A program made the translations under genes and the position numbers. A DNA stretch of 39,189 nt from Lingula anatina (taxonomy: Eukaryota; Brachiopoda; Lingulata; Lingulida; Lingulidae): positions 511,385-550,573 of the forward strand of contig NW_019773792.1 in the NCBI RefSeq assembly GCF_001039355.2, given 5' to 3'. Position 1 is the first letter of the stretch. Each line of letters opens with the position of its first letter. Shown here one piece after another: positions 9,918 through 22,000 of this stretch. Under the pieces are notes generated by a model, which worked only from the letters and a program-made list of their open reading frames with translations, did no database searches and was not told the DNA's origin.

Positions 9918-12900
9918 TCAATATCAGACACTTGAAGAAATGTTTCGTCATGCGCTACTACCTTTGTAATGGAGTAAACCAAGTCATGTGTCACGTTGAC
10001 AGCTCACTAGAACAATACGTTTGTTTTGTTACAGATTGGTTTTGTGTTTGTTTTTATTTACTCGTGTAGTGGAGAGAGTTGTTAAGGGAAAGAGGTGTTA
10101 GCTGGGATATACACGGTGAAGTCTGGTGTGTTTATAAAAGACGTGGTTGAAGAAAGTCGTTAGCTAAAACCCCTACGCCCCCCCCCCCCTACGTCATTAT
10201 TAGTCTGAGAAAATTTCAACAAAGCTGTTAGAATCACATCATAGCGTTGCTAGCTCAAATTGTGACCTGCGATTGTGGTATGGGTTCTTCAGCTTTCAGT
10301 GTGTTTTTATCGCTGTATATAAACTGTGCTCTCTGACTGTGTTATGTGATTGTGTTTTGAGTACATCGTCTTCCAATGTTTTAGCACTGTAGAAGTCCTA
10401 AGCTAGCTCTGACATGGATGTCTGTAATCAGCTGATCCAGTGACCCAGAGGTCACCGAGTACAACCTGGCATCAGACAAGTAATTGTTTTATATTTATAA
10501 ATAAGCAGCCTTTTCTCGGTGAAGGAAAACGCTGCCACATTTACCTAAAACGTCATTTTTATTGTAAATTAAAAGGTCAGGCTAACATTGAAGAAATAAA
10601 TACACACGACGGGTAAACATAGGCATACGCGTTACCTGTAAATGTGTCGATAAACATGTTCAGGACGCGCAGTATGTCACCCTATCCCCTAAACACAGTA
10701 GAACAGGTAACAATCATTGTACAAAGGCGTCCTTTATATTTACACATAATGCTGAGTTAAAAGCGCAATTAAAATAACACCGCAAAATAATAATACTAAT
10801 AATAAAGTCAGATGACTCATTTCAGCGGGTGCTGTGAAGGAGTTTTTGAGAGATCAAAACAAGCTCCACATAATAGACCATTACCCCAGTTTGTTCTTAA
10901 ATACATCTACAGCGTTAACAGCCAGACTTGACAAGTTATGAAGAATAAATTACAGTCAACAATCTGTGACTATTGATCACATGATTATATTTACTGAAGC
11001 TTAACTTACGTGGTATCAGCTGGCACATGGCGCTGTGTGACGTCAGTTTGTATGTATACCTTACTGTGAAAATCTCAAATCCATTATTTATGTGGTGATA
11101 TCTGCTTAAATTGACTGTTTAACAAGAAATGTCTGGCTAACATTCAGTACCTCGTGGAATAACATACAGGGGGCAGTGCACCGTCTTCATGAACTCTGTA
11201 CCTGTATGTGTTTTAACATATTGGTGTTAAAATATCATCAGCATTTAATTTCCTCCGCCATTTCTGCCGCCCGGATAACTGGGTGTCTGGTGGTGTTCAT
11301 CAACTGCTCTCATCTCACTGCCGCCCGTCCTGAGGTGGAGATTTCTCAAGTGTTGTTTTCCACCCATCCATCCATCCATCCATCCGTCCGTCCGTCCATG
11401 TGAATACTGCCCGCGGTGTTAACAAGTACCGCGTTCTGTCTTAACTACTCGTGCACTTTACTTCACATCATCAGACCATGGAGATAGCTATGACACAGTC
11501 TGACCGGTTACCCGGTGTCTGCTAGGATATAAGCCGTTAACCCCGGGGAAGGTTGAGACGGTCAAGCCAGTTGACCACGGGTAAGGTTTAGAGGGTCAAG
11601 CCAGTTGACCACGGGTAATGTTTAGACGGTCAAGCCAGTTGACCACGGGTAAGGTTTAGACGGTCAAGCCAGTTGACCACGGGTAATGTTTAGACGGTCA
11701 AACCAGTAAACCCCACTAATAGCCGTGGAGGTGCACCAGGCGTTTTGAACAGATGTTCACCATTGAGAAATACACAGAAAATGCATGTGGTCAGTCTACC
11801 ACTAGCCGCAGGGGTGCATTGTTTCAAGCATTTTCTTAATTACAACAAAAGAGTCCAGAGATCTTTCGAGCATTGGTACCCAGAATATCAGCCATTGACT
11901 GGCGCGGTGGCTATTAAAACCCTCGCCGCAAGACTTGTTTTGTCTTTTATGTCAAGAAGAGCAAAGTATTTACAAAGCCTCGTTATCGGACATACGCCGT
12001 GCAAATACTCAGGTATGTGCCCGCATGAATGAGAGGCTCTGTAGAGGTCATGTTTACTCGACCACAGTGAAGACAAGAAGCTGGCTCAGTACACGGAGTA
12101 GATATCATGTGGCAGACACACAGCTGTTGCAGGACAATACGAGGAAAACTCATCTGGTAGAAATAGGAGGAAAATAGCCTTGATTACATTCAGAAAAGCC
12201 TCGGAGGTTTAGGGCGCAGAATCTGTCTTAATCTGTTTGCTTCACGCGAGGGCATAGTCATACAGTAACGTTGCTGAAATTTCCCTCTGGATTTTGATTT
12301 AACGTACACTAGGATTCAATTTCATTGTACTCGGTATCAATGCACTGAGGTAGCTATAATATCTATACAGATTCTATGAACTCACACAACAGACGTGAAG
12401 TACGGAGATCGTTTTCCAATTACGACAAACGTGAATAATTTGACCTTTCAGGGGTTTCAGTTTGGTGTTTTTCCGTTTTTCTTCTGTTAAAAATTGGCTC
12501 CCCACAGGGAGACATTTAGGATCATTTAGGCGCGTTCTATCTGCAGTTAAAGATTTCTTGGTGAACTTGTGAGGGCAGTGTGCGGAACACGAGTGCTGTC
12601 TTTGTAAGCAGGGCCGGGCAGGATTAAGACGCGTACCTTGGGTTAATGTTGTGACGCTATTGTGATATTTCACACAGGTGTAGCAGACCGCACACTGTTA
12701 ACATTCAGTTGAAAGAGTTCAGCAACAAATGCGCGTAGTGCCCTACTGGCCGTATACAGACTTAAGAGTTACACAAGAGACGCTAGTCAGACTGACAGTG
12801 GACACTACCGGACAATACCGGACAAGAGAGAGAACACAGCAGTGCATACACACAGCCCTGTAGACATCTTAACTTGGTCAGCTCTGAGAGTATACATATT

Positions 12901-13300
12901 CAACATCACATGAATATAACCCGTATGTGGTTGTTAGCCTTGGAAAACCACAATATTAGCAGCAGTAGGTGGTACTCTCACAGTGGTCTCTAGCTTACAC
13001 TTCAGACAGCCAGTTCCGGCCAGTTGAACACGTGTTCTCAACCTAACACATAGTGGTGTATGTGCTGTGTATTGTGGTACAAACTTTGAACACCAGATAT
13101 TTCACCAGTCCTTGGCCCCCAGATATCTGACAGGACAGGACAGGGATCTCCTTTAACTCTACGACAGACTACGCGTTAACAATCCTGGGGAGAACAGCGT
13201 GTGTGGTTCTCTAGATGTTACCAGCGTCTTCATAGACCCCCCTCCTTCCCCAACCCACCCCCCTCAGAAAACTGCTGAACCCTGTGGTCTCAGTGTTATA
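9918..13300. other. Intergenic region between the two otopetrin genes
   Basis: I see no exon with supportable splice sites and codon use here. It holds the 34-bp minisatellite at 11541-11712, a CCAT/CCGT tetranucleotide tract at about 11371-11398, and presumably the upstream promoter and 5' UTR of gene B in its last few hundred bases. No convincing TATA box was found upstream of 13301. Confidence 0.6.
11541..11712. repeat. 34-bp minisatellite of palindromic units
   Basis: Units start at 11560, 11594, 11628, 11662 and 11696. Each contains GGTCAAGCCAGTTGACC, an inverted repeat GGTCAA/TTGACC around a 5-base centre, so the array is a series of evenly spaced small palindromes. Confidence 0.9.
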
Positions 13301-13602
13301 ATGTGGTCCCGGGAGGGGAGTTTCTCACGGTGGATGTCACCCTCCGGGTCCCAGACCTCCCTCCCCTACTACGCCCGGCCCCCCTGGGATCCCGCCACGC
13401 TCTCCAGGAACAACTCGGCGTCCACGTTCTCGTGCGGCGGCTCAGACCCGACGCTGGCCAGTAGCGTGGAGGGGGCGACCACAGGGAATAGGTCCAGGAA
13501 GAGCACGCTGCTGTCTCCAGCCAGGAGTATCTTGAAGACGGTGAGGAGACTGAGTGGCCGGAGTGGAGGTGGCGGCGTCACGTCACGGGGTAAAGCTACA
13601 CA
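13301..13602 (+). CDS. OTOP-like: Gene B exon 1: cytoplasmic N-terminus
   Basis: The first in-frame ATG of the open stretch is at 13301 and the exon ends at ACA CA|GTGAGT, leaving two bases of a codon. Exon 2 begins with one base that completes it (CAA). The roughly 100 encoded residues are rich in Ser, Gly, Arg and Pro (MWSREGSFSRWMSP start, SARSILKTVRRLSGRSGGGG-like end) with GC-rich third positions unlike the flanking DNA, which supports coding. The ATG context is weak (TATAATG), so initiation is the least certain point. The frame stays open upstream to at least 13199 without another ATG. Confidence 0.75.
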
Positions 13603-13610
13603 GTGAGTAT

Positions 13611-13651
<41 letters not shown>

Positions 13652-15216
13652 GAGGGAAAGAGAAAATGAGAGTGGGGAGAAAGAGGAGGAGAGAGAATGA
13701 GGGAGGGGGGAGGGGAGAGAGAGAGAGAAACTGTTATTGGTTATGGTAATAGTATGATTTAAATGAACAGCGTGCCTTTCTTCGATGTATTTCCACTCCC
13801 TGCATACTCGTAGGATAAGAGTGTTTATATAAATATATGCTATGAATGAACGTTCACGGTGAACTGCTTAGATACATCTCCCGGTGCAAACAGCGTAAGT
13901 AATCGTCCATTTACCTCGTCCATCAACCTCATTTTATGTAGTTATCTGTAAAGTGAGTGGAATTCAGGACCAAAGCTGTCAGGTGTATTGTGGCGTTCAG
14001 TGCCTGTCAGGTAGAAAATGAAGCTGAAATTGGATTAGAAAGTGATAAAGATCTGTCGCTGATCCCCGACGCCAGGTGTGACTTTATGATGGTCGCGTTC
14101 AGAACGGGGTTTTAAACATGTTTTCAATCTTACGTGGTCAACTACAGTACAACCCCCTCCGAGCCCTGCTCTGTAGTTGCTCAGTCACCGCGCCAAACTC
14201 TTCAAAACCAACCTGTGTGAAGCCCGGGGTGTCCGGAGGTGTCGGGGGGAGGGGGGGGGGTCAACAGCAGTACGGGTACACTAACAGCGTCTGTACACTG
14301 TCTGTAGTTAAGACTAAAGCCACCTGTGTTCAAACCGCCCTGAGTGCGGACTTACCGAGTTAGCACATGACGTGACAGCCGGCCTTAGCAGCGATGCGTG
14401 CACTTCTTTGTTAACATGAGAAAAAAAGCAGACAATGAAAATCCATTAAATATGAATAAGAACACAATCATATGACTGAAATAAATTTTAACGCGCAAAT
14501 GTTTAATATGAAATGTTGCTTTGCCTTTGAAGAAGTACCCATCAGTAATACAAATATATGGCAATACATTCTCAGTACAAATATGCCTCGTACGAAGCAC
14601 TTATGCAAGTCATACATTACAAGGTAGTTTTTAAAAGTAAGGACTTAGCGTGCAGAGATCGACTGTATACAGAATATAGTAAATACCTACGTGTACTGCT
14701 TCCCAGTGAGCCGTACGTTATAAATGAACTGATTTCTCTTATACATTACAAGGTAGTTTTTAAAAGTAAGGACTTAGCGTGCAGAGATCGACTGTAGACA
14801 GAATATTGTAAACACCTACGTGTACTGCTCCCCAGTGAGCCCTACGTTATAAATGGACGGATTTCTCACAAATAATTGTGATGTGCCAGATTGTTTTTAA
14901 ACAATTGAAATATGAATTGCTTGCTGCTTTGATTCATGTATGTTCTTCAGTAAAAAAAGAAAGGATGAAAGTCTAAGTATCCCTTGGGGCTTTTATGTGA
15001 GCTGTATATCGAAAGAGAAACAAACTATAAACCCTCAATGGTCAATACCACGACTCAGAACCAGGTTAACACGAGAACGCCTGTGTGAAGGAAGTATAGG
15101 GAAGAAGAAACCTGCTATATTAGTGTGCTGTGTGTTCCTTACCAGGTGTAATTTTTTCCATACTCACCTCGTGAATGGCTGCATTGGAGTGCTGCTGAAA
15201 CTCTCCGTTTAAGCAA

Positions 15217-15260
<44 letters not shown>

Positions 15261-16903
15261 CAATCAATCAATTTATATATTAATTTATTAATAGAAATAA
15301 AAGATAAAAACAGCACAATACCGCTGAAATAGTGCAGGCAATCGAATGAAAGGCCACGAAGACTCGAGGAACGCGGGATATCCTGCTTTAACCCCCCCCT
15401 TACCTGCCCGTACTGTACGCATTTGTAATGTCTGTTCTAAAACAAGCTTTATTTGATCCCATTGTCATCTTCAAACACATATTTTATTTGATATCTATCT
15501 CATCTTCTCTGTGACAAGGCATAAGACAGTACATCACAGACGCCGTGGTTAAACAGGTCGCGACCTTAACAGGGCGACGCCGCATCCTCCACCTCCGCAT
15601 AAAGAAATAAACAGCATTTTTCACTAATGACGAAGGTTAACAGCTCGCAGAACAAGCCTTTGCGCTGCGCTGTGCTGACAAAAATAACCCATGAGCATTC
15701 TAGCCGTGTTCGAAGTGAAGAAGAGGAACTGGGAACCTTTACAGAAGGAGTTTGTAGATGAACTTTACATTTCTCTGCTCTGCGTCTCTAGTGGTCTGCC
15801 GCTGTTCTGTAGATACTGGTCCCTTCACTGGGCGAGGACGATATCTAGTGTCTCTTCAGAAAGAAAGAGAGAGAGATTCAACAGTCTACCGAGGATCCTA
15901 ACGTTCTGTGTACGATATTTGCATGGACCTGCATGGAGTTTTACTGCTGGACTGTATCGCTGTAGAACAATAACGTGAGGTGTATACTGTATTCTGATCT
16001 CTACCTGCGAAAACCGTCATGTCATTGCTGCTAAGACGCGAGAATGTCCGACGAAACGCTGGACATAAACTTCGGGAAATCCTAAGGTTAGTTGGTTGAC
16101 ACAGTTGTTTAATCAGTTTAAAAATAACCATTCAGCTCGTTTGGACCATGGGTGGCTCATGATATGACAGTAAATGGTGGATAAAATGGTAAACATTTCT
16201 TCAGCTCTATTATTCCAAGCTTATGACAATGGTAACGCCGTACAAACATTATATCAACGAAACGTTTGTGATTTCTCGTAGTGGGCTGTGTATGGACGCC
16301 GAATTTACGACTTTATGGTGCGATCGTAAAAATACTCGTTAGGTGTGCCAACTGAATTTTATGATATTTTATACATATTGTTCTGGTGGAGGTTTGCGAT
16401 CTTGAAAAGCTTTCTGCTTGACACTTTTTAAGAGTTATATTCATTTTTACCGAGCGAACTGTATTTGAAGAGATTAAACAGGGTCAGGTCCGGATATAAC
16501 ACACTGTCTGACAGAGCTCTGTTACACACACACACACACACGCATGCACACAGATATATAACTAAGGAGCAGCTAGCACACTTTATGAACAGATACAGAG
16601 TTGATGTAACATATTACGAGAAAGAAGAGATAAATTGATATGCCACGTACAGAGTAAGTGTATCTAAACCTCCCTTTTGGGTAGAGAATAGACTGAACTA
16701 TTTTGAAACAGCAAGAGAATCTAGCTAGAAGGTAGAACAGCAAGAAGGTAGAAAGTGCATTTAGCATATTATGAGAAGAGGTTAATATGCCATACACGTT
16801 CGTGCTCACAGTGCTAGCGCAGCCAAAACTGCCTTTTAGGGAGGAAATGAATTGAATTATTTTTAGTTTGTAAACGTCGGACTTGGGGCCAAGTTTCTGT
16901 CAC

Positions 16904-16970
<67 letters not shown>

Positions 16971-19004
16971 TGTTGTCTTTAAATCATTTTAATGGCGTAA
17001 GCGGACACGATGTAAATGTTAATGCCGCTCATGCAAATGTTTACGGGCTAGGATCCAATATATGTCGGATTCCAGTTAAGGGTGATGTATCTGTCTATGT
17101 GAACATCAGCATAGTTATCCAACTAAAATACATCTACTGAGAGGGAAGATGCGTGATACGTGATTATTCTACTTAAATATGAAAAGAAAACATGTGAATC
17201 CAGAAAAGAGCAGAACACCAACTTGGAACCACTCAAAAAGTCGTTGCATTTATTTAGCCGCCTATATATAAATGTTACCCTCCCACTGTCGCCTTTAGAC
17301 TTTAGTCGGCGTTCAGTACGTACAGACCTTGGAAGCCTGGTCAGTTGACAGCATGTTTTACTGATCGGAAAAGTGCTATTGGTGTACCGAGAATTGAAGT
17401 AAATATATTTAGATAAGCCTTAAAGTTACATACGCGCCATAATAAATGCAGCTGATTATATTGACTAAATATACATTTTGTTGATGTACAAAACACTTAA
17501 AATCAACTTAATTTTCAACTGGTGTAGATAAAGCAATAAAGCATAAGCTGTATTGAGCTGCTGGGTCCACTTCAACCAAAACAACTCGAATTATTATATA
17601 AAGAGATCAAGAGAAAGCAATGACTATGGCAAAGTGGATTAAAGTAATATTTATTTAATAAAAAGGAAACGAATAAAAGATTAAGGATGGATTAAGTAAA
17701 TGAAATCATTGGGTGAGAAAGAGGGACAGTATAGTGCGACTGACAAGTGAAATGTAAATATATAATGTAATTACGATATTTTATTTTAAATCGGTATACA
17801 TCTCAAGTCAATATGTACACTTGTTAGAACAAATGCAGCTCTCGGTGTTAGCATGATACATGATACATGGAGATATAAAGTTGAAATCAAGAAAATGACA
17901 AAAACCAACACTTAATTAGGACGCCAAAATACTTGAAAAGGTACGTGCGTTGATCATAGTGATGACTTATTTCATAATAAGAGGCGCAGATGTGAAGAGT
18001 GAACACTCTGCGCACACAATGTACGCGGTATGTGAGCCGCATGTTAAGTATACTAGGAGTGGAGAGACACACCAGGCAGGAAGTTAACTTAATACACACA
18101 TTATGACCACCTGGTAGAAATTGACGTACATTTAGTCTGGAGTTTGGCGACTGTTCTCGCGGTTTAAGGTTCTTTGTGCGTCCACTCCAGAACTGTACAT
18201 ATGTTTGATAACGGCAGACATGATGGAGATGTTGTCGATGACGTCAGAGACGGATTTCACCGCGTGCAGGGTGATGGCATCCGGTGGAAGGTGATCCGGT
18301 GGTTGAAGTACGTATTTGGTTGCAGCCAGGTGTACATGTAGTAATTGTAAATAAGAATAGTATAGTGGTCAGAAAGATCTGCGAAGACATGGAAGAGAGG
18401 GCCGAGACAAGAGAGAATGTCACTAGTGTCCATTACCCCTATTCTATCAGAAAGAGATATTTTGATCCCTCCCCCAACCCCCCCCCCCACCCCCCGTCTT
18501 TGTGGTTGATGAAGTGTTACTCCCTAATGTCCTTGGAATACTCTGGTATCAGGAGGTCAGAAAAGAGACAGTGGAATGTCTGATTACATGTGACAGTGTC
18601 ACCCAACCTTCACCAGAACAATGCTCAAACTGGGAGATTGCCCAGGTCAATAAATAAGCTGATATATAGCGTCTGGTGCGGTTGTCGTGGGGGTGAGTCA
18701 GTGTAGAGGTGTACGGGAAAACTGTGGCAAGGTGGTGATCTCTCCCCAGTCATGGTTGTATACAGGAGGACACTGAGAGAGTAGGTGATAACATCTTCAT
18801 GTCTGCTTTGTTATAGTAGACGTTTGTTGCTTCAATATGTTGAGTACATTTACTGGTCTGTCTAACTTGAGGTAAGGTGTGCGCGTTTAGTTCAGACACC
18901 TTCAAAGTGACCGCAGCGCTTTTAACGTCAGATGTAGCTAAACGGTAAGTGATATTACCACCGGATGATGTAACATGTATACATGTCCGATAACGACCCC
19001 TTCG

Positions 19005-19096
<92 letters not shown>

Positions 19097-22000
19097 NNNN
19101 NNNNNNNNNNNNNNNNNNNNNNNNNNNNNNNNNNNNNNNNNNNNNNNNNNNNNNNNNNNNNNNNNNNNNNNNNNNNNNNNNNNNNNNNNNNNNNNNNNNN
19201 NNNNNNNNNNNNNNNNNNNNNNNNNNNNNNNNNNNNNNNNNNNNNNNNNNNNNNNNNNNNNNNNNNNNNNNNNNNNNNNNNNNNNNNNNNNNNNNNNNNN
19301 NNNNNNNNNNNNNNNNNNNNNNNNNNNNNNNNNNNNNNNNNNNNNNNNNNNNNNNNNNNNNNNNNNNNNNNNNNNNNNNNNNNNNNNNNNNNNNNNNNNN
19401 NNNNNNNNNNNNNNNNNNNNNNNNNNNNNNNNNNNNNNNNNNNNNNNNNNNNNNNNNNNNNNNNNNNNNNNNNNNNNNNNNNNNNNNNNNNNNNNNNNNN
19501 NNNNNNNNNNNNNNNNNNNNNNNNNNNNNNNNNNNNNNNNNNNNNNNNNNNNNNNNNNNNNNNNNNNNNNNNNNNNNNNNNNNNNNNNNNNNNNNNNNNN
19601 NNNNNNNNNNNNNNNNNNNNNNCCACCGTCCCCTCTCTCCCCACCCCCTTCCTCCGTCCCCTCTCACCCCACCCCCTCCCACCGTCCCCTCTCACCCCAC
19701 CGGTTGAAGACGCCGTAGACTGATGTCTTCTGTTTTTTTCTATCAGTAGGAACATCCTTCTGCTCGAAGTTTAGTTTTTATAAAGACAAATCGACCAATT
19801 TTGATTTCACTGTCTTCAGACAGACTAAAGACATGAGACAGCCAGTGGGACGAACATATACCTGATCTTGTGGCGTCATTGATAGTAGTATTAAGTATTA
19901 CGCGCGATCGTAGATCTTAGTTTTACCAATTTGGATTGAAGCCAAGACATTTCACCGAGTCAGCATCTTACCTGTAGCGTAGACTCAGACATTATACGCA
20001 CACTTTCACGTTCACGGGTGTGTTCATTTTAACAAACACTTAATAACACGATACTGCGTGCCAATACGCATCATAAATAATTTCCTTTTCATTTATTTAG
20101 AGTATCTATCTTATAGATATTTTGTACATAACATCTTTTTTTATTTATTTTTATGTTTTCACTTTTGGAGTCAGAATTAGAGGAGTGGATACACTGTTAT
20201 AAGGCTTGAAGCTCCTAATAACTAACCCATATCTGGGAAGAGATCAAAGTAGAATGTTAACACTATCCCCGTGTAACTGCCGTTATACCTGTTCATTGAT
20301 AAACTGCATGGTAGTGGTACTAACTGCCACCTGATACCAGGGCTTCTAAAATAACAGACTACTAGCGCCCCCTGTGGTCAGAGAGTGGTACTAACCACGA
20401 TATCTTAGTACTGCTGTGACATCAGATAACAAACCGTGCCCAGGATGACATCAGCTATATGTACAGTAGACTGGTTACAACCCATTCACTGCTGAAGTGG
20501 AGTGTTTACTGTTTATTTCATTGATGAACATTGTTACCTGTTGCTGACAGGTGCAATACTACAAGATAAAACGAGTCAGAGTTGTTGTCGCCATCACAGT
20601 ACTCTAAATGAGCACGTTTTTTATATATAGTACATGTCTAGACGGCGGTAAGGGGACGGGACGAAAAGTGGCAGGGCGGGGCAGGGGCGGGGTAGGGCCG
20701 GGACAGGGGCGGGATAGGGGCGGGGCAGGGGCGGGGCAAAGCTGTCAAGACAGTGCGGGGCGGTGGCAAGAAGTCGGGGTATCTGTCAGAGAGTAACACC
20801 GTGACAGCCGGATATTGAGATATGGAGTCAAAAATATATTTATGTCCGAGATTACCTCATATATTTGATGTGTTATGAAGATACAGGATGACTCAAGTTA
20901 CTATAATAGTATATCAGCATCATCGGCTTACAGAAACCAGGGGCGGATTCAGGCCGTCTTCTGGGTCTTCCGGAAGGCGGTCAGATTTTCAAGTTTACAT
21001 TGACGAGTATCTAATTTTTTCTGTCGGAAGACGGTCAAAAAATGGAGGATGGATAAACAAATATAATATGTCCGCCCCTGGAAACATAGGCCACCGATAG
21101 GCACCAACGAAAGCGGATCTTTATCATGGGTCCTGACAAGGACACAGTCAATTAGATTATCTGTAGGGAGGCAACTTACGAATCCCCAGACGTTAAAATG
21201 TTATCACCGCTGATTTTCCTGTCTTTTTTGGGTTGTGGTTGATATTTAATAGAGCATCTGTAAATATATTTTCCACCTCTCTAAACGCCGACTTAAGCAT
21301 GTGCGTTAAAAGATCTGTTGTTCACACTAGATGTCCCCGCTCTCCCTGTTGAGATAACACTGATAAACGTGACAATAATTATTTACTTCACTCGGTGTAA
21401 GTACGCAATCAGCAGCTCGTATCTTATCGCGGTGTTTTACACATTTGTGTGCCAGCTTAAGTCCGAGCTCAGCGATAAACAAACCTGTAAATAGGTAATA
21501 ATTGTCGCCAGTTATTTGTTTGAAAAGTTGTAAAATAAATCCTGATTTTCTTATCGACATCACGACAGCTCTGCCCCCCCCCCCCCCCCCCCTTCAGGGT
21601 ATATATACTGCAACTTTTACACTATAACAACAAAACAACTGCGCCACGCCGTCATTATGGTTTGGACAGACGCTGAGAGCGAACTTTCAGACAAGTTTAA
21701 CGGGTAGGTGTACGTGTGCTGTTGCAGCGTCTCTTTTTCTTCTTTTAATTAGTTTACATCATTAGTGAAACGATGTGGCAGGTACAGCTCATTTCACGGT
21801 TTCACATTTTTGGCAAATTTGAAAAAATACATTTTTCACTTTGCAGCTTTATAAGTTGACATACAGGTGTTGTAAATTTTGTCTGTGATTTGAAAAAAAG
21901 AAAGTTCTGGGTGTGCCCGTCCAGAGATGATGCGGTGAATTTTTTTTTTCGTAAGATTGAGTGGCATCTCTTATTGGATAAAAATGAGGCTGTTTGTTTG

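Larger units (their letters stand above)
13650..21573 (+). other. Gene B intron 1, proximal part
   Basis: This long stretch holds no plus-strand exon that I can support. It contains a 129-bp tandem duplication, an AATA tract, a TA run, a minus-strand coding-like fragment at 18132-18368, the N gap, a GC-rich array and a MITE; these are listed separately. Confidence 0.6.

Noticed and set aside
9691-10069. Frames with repeated MSLSICHCQ motifs
   Set aside because: They are generated by the 14-bp minisatellite, whose unit is not a multiple of three; no independent coding evidence.
14940-15212. 90-codon frame in intron 1, and similar frames at 15691-15978 and 21890-22111
   Set aside because: No recognisable motif, codon use like the surrounding intron, no paired splice sites of matching phase.
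18750-19755. Long frames across the N gap on both strands
   Set aside because: They consist of n plus poly-Pro or poly-Gly from the C-run.
20608-20796. Gly/Arg-rich 62-codon frame
   Set aside because: It is a translation of the GC-rich minisatellite.
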